In this document: positions 60,155 through 64,000 of the stretch, piece after piece | Position numbering within the stretch: position 1 is the stretch's first letter | How the letters are laid out: each line of letters opens with the position of its first letter | Origin: Homalodisca vitripennis | Lineage: Eukaryota; Arthropoda; Insecta; Hemiptera; Cicadellidae | NCBI RefSeq assembly: GCF_021130785.1 | Contig: NW_025777586.1 | Coordinates: 1-64,000, forward strand | Direction: 5' to 3' | Length of the DNA: 64,000 bases | Translations under genes and position numbers: made by a program | The notes under the pieces: generated by a model | What the model saw: only the letters and a program-made list of their open reading frames with translations | Told to the model about the DNA's origin: nothing | Databases searched by the model: none

Positions 60155-61493
60155 AGCAAAACTTTAGAGTTTAGACTAGACCTCAATTTTATTGTACTGA
60201 ACGTATTTATGTTATTTTTACATTTGCGAAGTAACCAATGATGAGACACAGAAACAAAAATAACAGCAACATCAAAACTTTAGACTAGACCTAAATTTTA
60301 CTGCACTGAAAGTTATTTGTGTTATTTTTACATTTGCGAAGTAACCAATGATGAGACACAGAAACAAAAATAACAGTAACAGCAAAACTTAGGCTAGACC
60401 TCAATTTTACTGTACTGAACGTTATTTGTGTTATTTTTTACATTTGCGAAGTAACCAATGATGAGACACAAAAACAAAAATAACAGTAACAGCAAAACTT
60501 AGGCTAGACCTCAATTTTACTGTACTGAACGTTATTTGTGTTATTTTTACATTTGCGAAGTAACCAATGATGAGACACAGAAACAAAAATAACAGCAACA
60601 GCAAAACTTTAGACTATAGACCTCAAATTATCTGTACTGAACGTTATTTGTGGTATTTTTTAAATTTGCGAAGTAACCAATGATGAGACACAGAAACAAA
60701 AATAACAGCAACAGCAAAACTTTAGACTATAGACCTCAACTTTTCTGTACTGAACGTTATTTGTGGTATTTTTTAAATTTTCGAAGTAACCAATGATGAG
60801 ACGCAGAAACAAAAATAACAGCAACAGGAAAACTTTAGACTAGACCTAAATTTTACTGCACTGAAAGTTATTTGTGTTATTTTTACATTTGCGAAGTAAC
60901 CAATGATGAGACACAGAAACAAAAATAACAGTAACAGCAAAACTTAGGCTAGACCTCAATTTTACTGTACTGAACGTTATTTGTGTTATTTTTACATTTG
61001 CGAAGTAACCAATGATGAGACACAAAAACAAAAATAACAGTAACAGCAAAACTTAGGCTAGACCTCAATTTTACTGTACTGAACGTTATTTGTGTTATTT
61101 TTACATTTGCGAAGTAACCAATGATGAGACACAGAAACAAAAATAACAGCAACAGCAAAACTTTAGACTATAGACCTCAAATTATCTGTACTGAACGTTA
61201 TTTGTGGTATTTTTTAAATTTGCGAAGTAACCAATGATGAGACGCAGAAACAAAAATAACAGCAACAGGAAAACTTTAGTCTAGACCTCAATTTTACTGT
61301 CCTGAACGTTGTTTGTGTTATTTTTACATTTTTAAAGTAACCAATGATGAGACACAGAAACAAAAATAACAGCAACAGCAAAACTTAGGCTAGACCTCAA
61401 TTTTACTGTACTGAACGTTATTTGTGTTATTTTTACATTTGCGAAGTAACCAATGATGAGACACAGAAACAAAAATAACAGCAACAGCAAACC
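60155..61493 (+). repeat. Tandem array, 109-113 bp monomer, 12 copies
   Basis: ACCAATGATGAGAC recurs at 60234, 60344, 60454, 60563, 60676, 60789, 60899, 61008, 61117, 61230, 61340 and 61449. Subtypes differ in the AGACTAGACC, AGGCTAGACC and AGACTATAGACC segment and in GTGTTATTTTTACATTT against GTGGTATTTTTTAAATTT. The run of subtypes in copies 2-6 is largely repeated in copies 7-10, a higher-order repeat of four to five monomers. The minus-strand ORFs here are by-products. Confidence 0.97.
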
Positions 61494-62279
61494 TTGTGTA
61501 CAAACTGTGGCAGACGAGAATACACGTAACGAATAACTACTTCCACTACATTTATTAATATTTGAAGATAGTTTATAACCTTTTAACTCATAGTGAGGTT
61601 AACCAAGGTGAAAACACACACAAACGCGCGCGCAATACAACTCTCCCAGAAAAACAATAACCTAAAGTATGATTATTGTTTTAATCTTTTTACTAGTACA
61701 TAACAACAAACAATACAATTTTGTTTACTGCACGATTCCTGTAATAACAATTATGTATTTCAAAATCAAACACAGTTATTCTAGCCAAGCCATTTACACG
61801 TCTGAAATTTTTACTGAACTTAAGTTATACTCTTTTGACTAGTGCAAATTAACTAACGAGGATCCACATGAACTAAAATGTCTAACACAGCAAACTATTT
61901 ACCTAGTCTGTGATTTCTATCATAACATTTTTTTATATATAAATCTTTGACGATATTTTTAGATCTTTTGTCTCTTATGGTTTATTATGAGGAAACACAC
62001 GCCATTAAGACAAACGTCAAGGCAAACTGTAACGCTACTTTTCGCAGCCGTATCGTAACCGTAACTGTAACTAATCCAGAACGACTCAGTCGTGAAATGG
62101 GGTAAAGTATTCCAGGGGTCGGGAGAAGGTAGTTAGAATGGGGAAACCAAAGGTTCAGATTGAGAGCAGAGTCAACCTTTAGTGGAATCAATACGAACGC
62201 TCGGTATCATCACAGCCCAGGCTCCAAGTAGGGTATAAGGAGGAGTAAGGACAATAGTAATTTTGAAATAAAAGCGTTG
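61494..62279. other. AT-rich sequence between arrays
   Basis: Contains ACACACACAAACGCGCGCGC near 61612 and no recognised gene; the 68-codon minus frame at 61985-62191 has no motif. Confidence 0.4.
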
Positions 62280-64000
62280 AGAAAGGGCCTAACAAAGGAA
62301 CTAAGGTTCCGCTCGGATTTCTCTAGCGGGGACAGAAAAAGAGGCGCTGGGATTACTTTAGCGCAGGGCGAAAGGTTCCGCTTGGATTGCTCTAGCGGGC
62401 GAGAGGATAGAGGCGCTCGGATTTCTCTAGCGCAGGACGAAAGGTTCCGCTTGGATTTCACTAGCGCAGGGCGAAAGGTCCCGCTTGGATTGCTCTAGCA
62501 GGCGAGAGGATCGAGGCGCTCGGATTTCTCTAGCGCAGGGCGAAAGGTTCCGCTTGGATCGCTCTAGCGGGGAAAGACGAATAGGCGCTTGGATTTCTCT
62601 AGCGCAGGGCGAAAAGTTCCACTTGGATTGCTCTAGCGGGCGAGAGGATAGAGGCGCTCAGATTTCTCTAGCGCAGGGCGAAAGGTTCCGCTTGGATTGC
62701 TCTAGCGGGCGAGGGGATAGAGGCGCTCGGATTTCTCTAGCGCAGGACGAAAGGTTCAGCTTGGATCGCTCTAGCGGGGAAAGACGAATAGGCGCTTGGA
62801 TTTCTCTAGCACAGGACGAAAGGTACCGCTTGGATCGCTCTAGCAGGGAAAGACGAAGAGGCTCTTGGATTTCTCTAGCGGAGGGTGAAAGGTTCCGCTT
62901 GGATCGCTCTAGCGGGCGAGAGGATCGAGGCGCTCGGATTTCTCTAGCGCAGGACGAAAGGTTCCGCTTGGATCGCTCTAGCAGGGAAAGACGAAGAGGC
63001 TCTTGGATTTCTCTAGCGGAGGGTGAAAGGTTCCGCTTGGATTGCTCTAGCGGGCGAGAGGATAGAGGCGCTCGGATTTCTCTAGCGCAGGACGAAAGGT
63101 TCCGCTTGGATCGCTCTAGCGGGGAAAGACGAAGAGGCGCTCGGATTTCTCTAGCGCAGGGCGAAAGGTTCAGCTTGAATTGCTCTAGCGGGCGAGTGGA
63201 TCGAGGCGCTCGGATTTCTCTAGCGCAGGGCGAAAGGTTCCGCTTGGATTGCTCTAGCGGGCGAGAGGATAGAGGCGCTCGGATTTCTCTAGCGCAGGAC
63301 GAAAGGTTCAGCTTGGATCGCTCTAGCGGGGAAAGACGAATAGGCGCTTGGATTTCTCTAGCACAGGACGAAAGGTACCGCTTGGATCGCTCTAGCAGGG
63401 AAAGACGAAGAGGCTCTTGGATTTCTCTAGCGGAGGGTGAAAGGTTTCCGCTTGGATTGCTCTAGCGGGCGAGAGGATAGAGGCGCTCGGATTTCTCTAG
63501 CGCAGGACGAAAGGTTCCGCTTGGATCGCTCTAGCGGGGAAAGACGAAGAGGCGCTCGGATTTCTCTAGCGCAGGGCGAAAGGTTCAGCTTGAATTGCTC
63601 TAGCGGGCGAGTGGATCGAGGCGCTCGGATTTCTCTAGCGCAGGGCGAAAGGTTCCGCTTGGATTGCTCTAGCGGGCGAGGGGATAGAGGCGCTCGGATT
63701 TCTCTAGCGCAGGACGAAAGGTTCAGCTTGGATCGCTCTAGCGGGGAAAGACGAATAGGCGCTTGGATTTCTCTAGCACAGGACGAAAGGTACCGCTTGG
63801 ATCGCTCTAGCAGGGAAAGACGAAGAGGCTCTTGGATTTCTCTAGCGGAGGGTGTGAAAGGTTCCGCTTGGATCGCTCTAGCGGCGAGAGGATCGAGGCG
63901 CTCGGATTTCTCTAGCGCAGGGCGAAAGGTTCCGCTTGGATTGCTCTAGCGGGCGAGAGGATAGAGGCGCTCGGATTTCTCTAGCGCAGGACGAAAGGTT
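62280..64000 (+). repeat. GC-richer tandem array, 69 bp dimeric monomer, continues past window end
   Basis: About 24 monomers. Each 69 bp unit consists of two related halves of about 34-35 bp, each with a CGCT(T/C)GGATT(T/G)CTCTAGCG core. A block of six monomers, marked by the unusual GCTTGAATTGCTC, occurs at 63171 and again at 63586, giving a higher-order period of 414 bp plus one inserted T. Composition is much richer in G and C than all other arrays, with many CpG. Irregular half-units near 62445 and 63850 and the degenerate first unit mark rearrangements. Confidence 0.97.
62485..63465 (+). CDS. Repeat-borne ORF: 23-residue arginine-rich peptide repeat, doubtful
   Basis: Because the monomer is 69 bp, one plus-strand frame stays open for 326 codons as iterations of RFRLDCSSGREDRGARISLA and close variants (DRSSGERRIGAW, DRSSRERRRGSW). 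The same frame is taken up after a one-base insertion at about 63447 in the next open stretch, 63437-63949, and appears before it at 62277-62498. No signal peptide, membrane segment or known domain is seen. An open frame can persist simply because a stop-free 69 bp unit was copied. Restored frames after single indels would fit sequencing error or recent amplification. Non-coding satellite is the more likely reading. Confidence 0.15.
   Translation: MDCSSRREDRGARISLAQGERFRLDRSSGERRIGAWISLAQGEKFHLDCSSGREDRGAQISLAQGERFRLDCSSGRGDRGARISLAQDERFSLDRSSGERRIGAWISLAQDERYRLDRSSRERRRGSWISLAEGERFRLDRSSGREDRGARISLAQDERFRLDRSSRERRRGSWISLAEGERFRLDCSSGREDRGARISLAQDERFRLDRSSGERRRGARISLAQGERFSLNCSSGRVDRGARISLAQGERFRLDCSSGREDRGARISLAQDERFSLDRSSGERRIGAWISLAQDERYRLDRSSRERRRGSWISLAEGERFPLGLL

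Noticed and set aside
60846..61158. Minus-strand hydrophobic ORFs of 67 and 69 codons
   Set aside because: They are by-products of the 110 bp array; the same text recurs once per monomer and breaks at length variants.

Overview
The window is AT-rich eukaryotic DNA with no intact cellular gene that I can recognise. No long uninterrupted ORF resembles a host protein. Every recognisable coding stretch is a decayed transposable element: several Jockey/CR1-like non-LTR retrotransposons (LINEs) and one Tc1/mariner-type DNA transposon. Together with large satellite blocks, this points to an arthropod, probably an insect, nuclear genome in a gene-poor, heterochromatin-like region. The order cannot be fixed from the sequence; a hemipteran is only a guess.

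Layout 1-13.6 kb: two broken LINEs with their 5' ends facing each other, LINE-A on the minus strand (about 640-3500) and LINE-B on the plus strand (about 10005-13610). Both carry endonuclease and reverse-transcriptase motifs scattered over all three frames. Between them lie an unrecognised proline-rich ORF (4291-4755), a 1.2 kb almost pure G/T island (6131-7346) and AT-rich filler. Frequent homopolymer length changes here suggest either very old elements or poorly polished sequence.

Layout 13.6-32 kb: dispersed LINE fragments (LINE-C 15180-16360; two copies of LINE-D at 17536-18130 and 24248-26060; LINE-E 30410-30990), a two-copy 135 bp duplication at 18.9 kb, a complete but dead mariner-type element with TA target duplication (27009-28935, DD41D residue spacing), an (AT)n tract and a short interspersed element with a terminal motif that recurs at 35293-35320.

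Layout 32-64 kb: a dense cluster of a dozen tandem arrays with different monomers (about 174, 147, 108, 115, 135, 134, 118, 157, 51, 139, 110 and 69 bp), about 19 kb of the last 32 kb. Three pairs of arrays abut directly. Several show higher-order structure. The 139 bp array is an in-place amplification of reverse-transcriptase coding sequence inside a minus-strand LINE (LINE-F, about 56106-58235). The 118 bp monomer carries a consensus donor and acceptor splice site in almost every copy. The final 69 bp array is GC-richer and stays open as a 23-residue peptide repeat over most of its length; it runs off the window end.

Nothing here works as a gene pathway. The interest lies in how repeats arise and evolve: satellite birth from a retrotransposon, abutting satellites, edge decay, and fold-back duplication inside a LINE.
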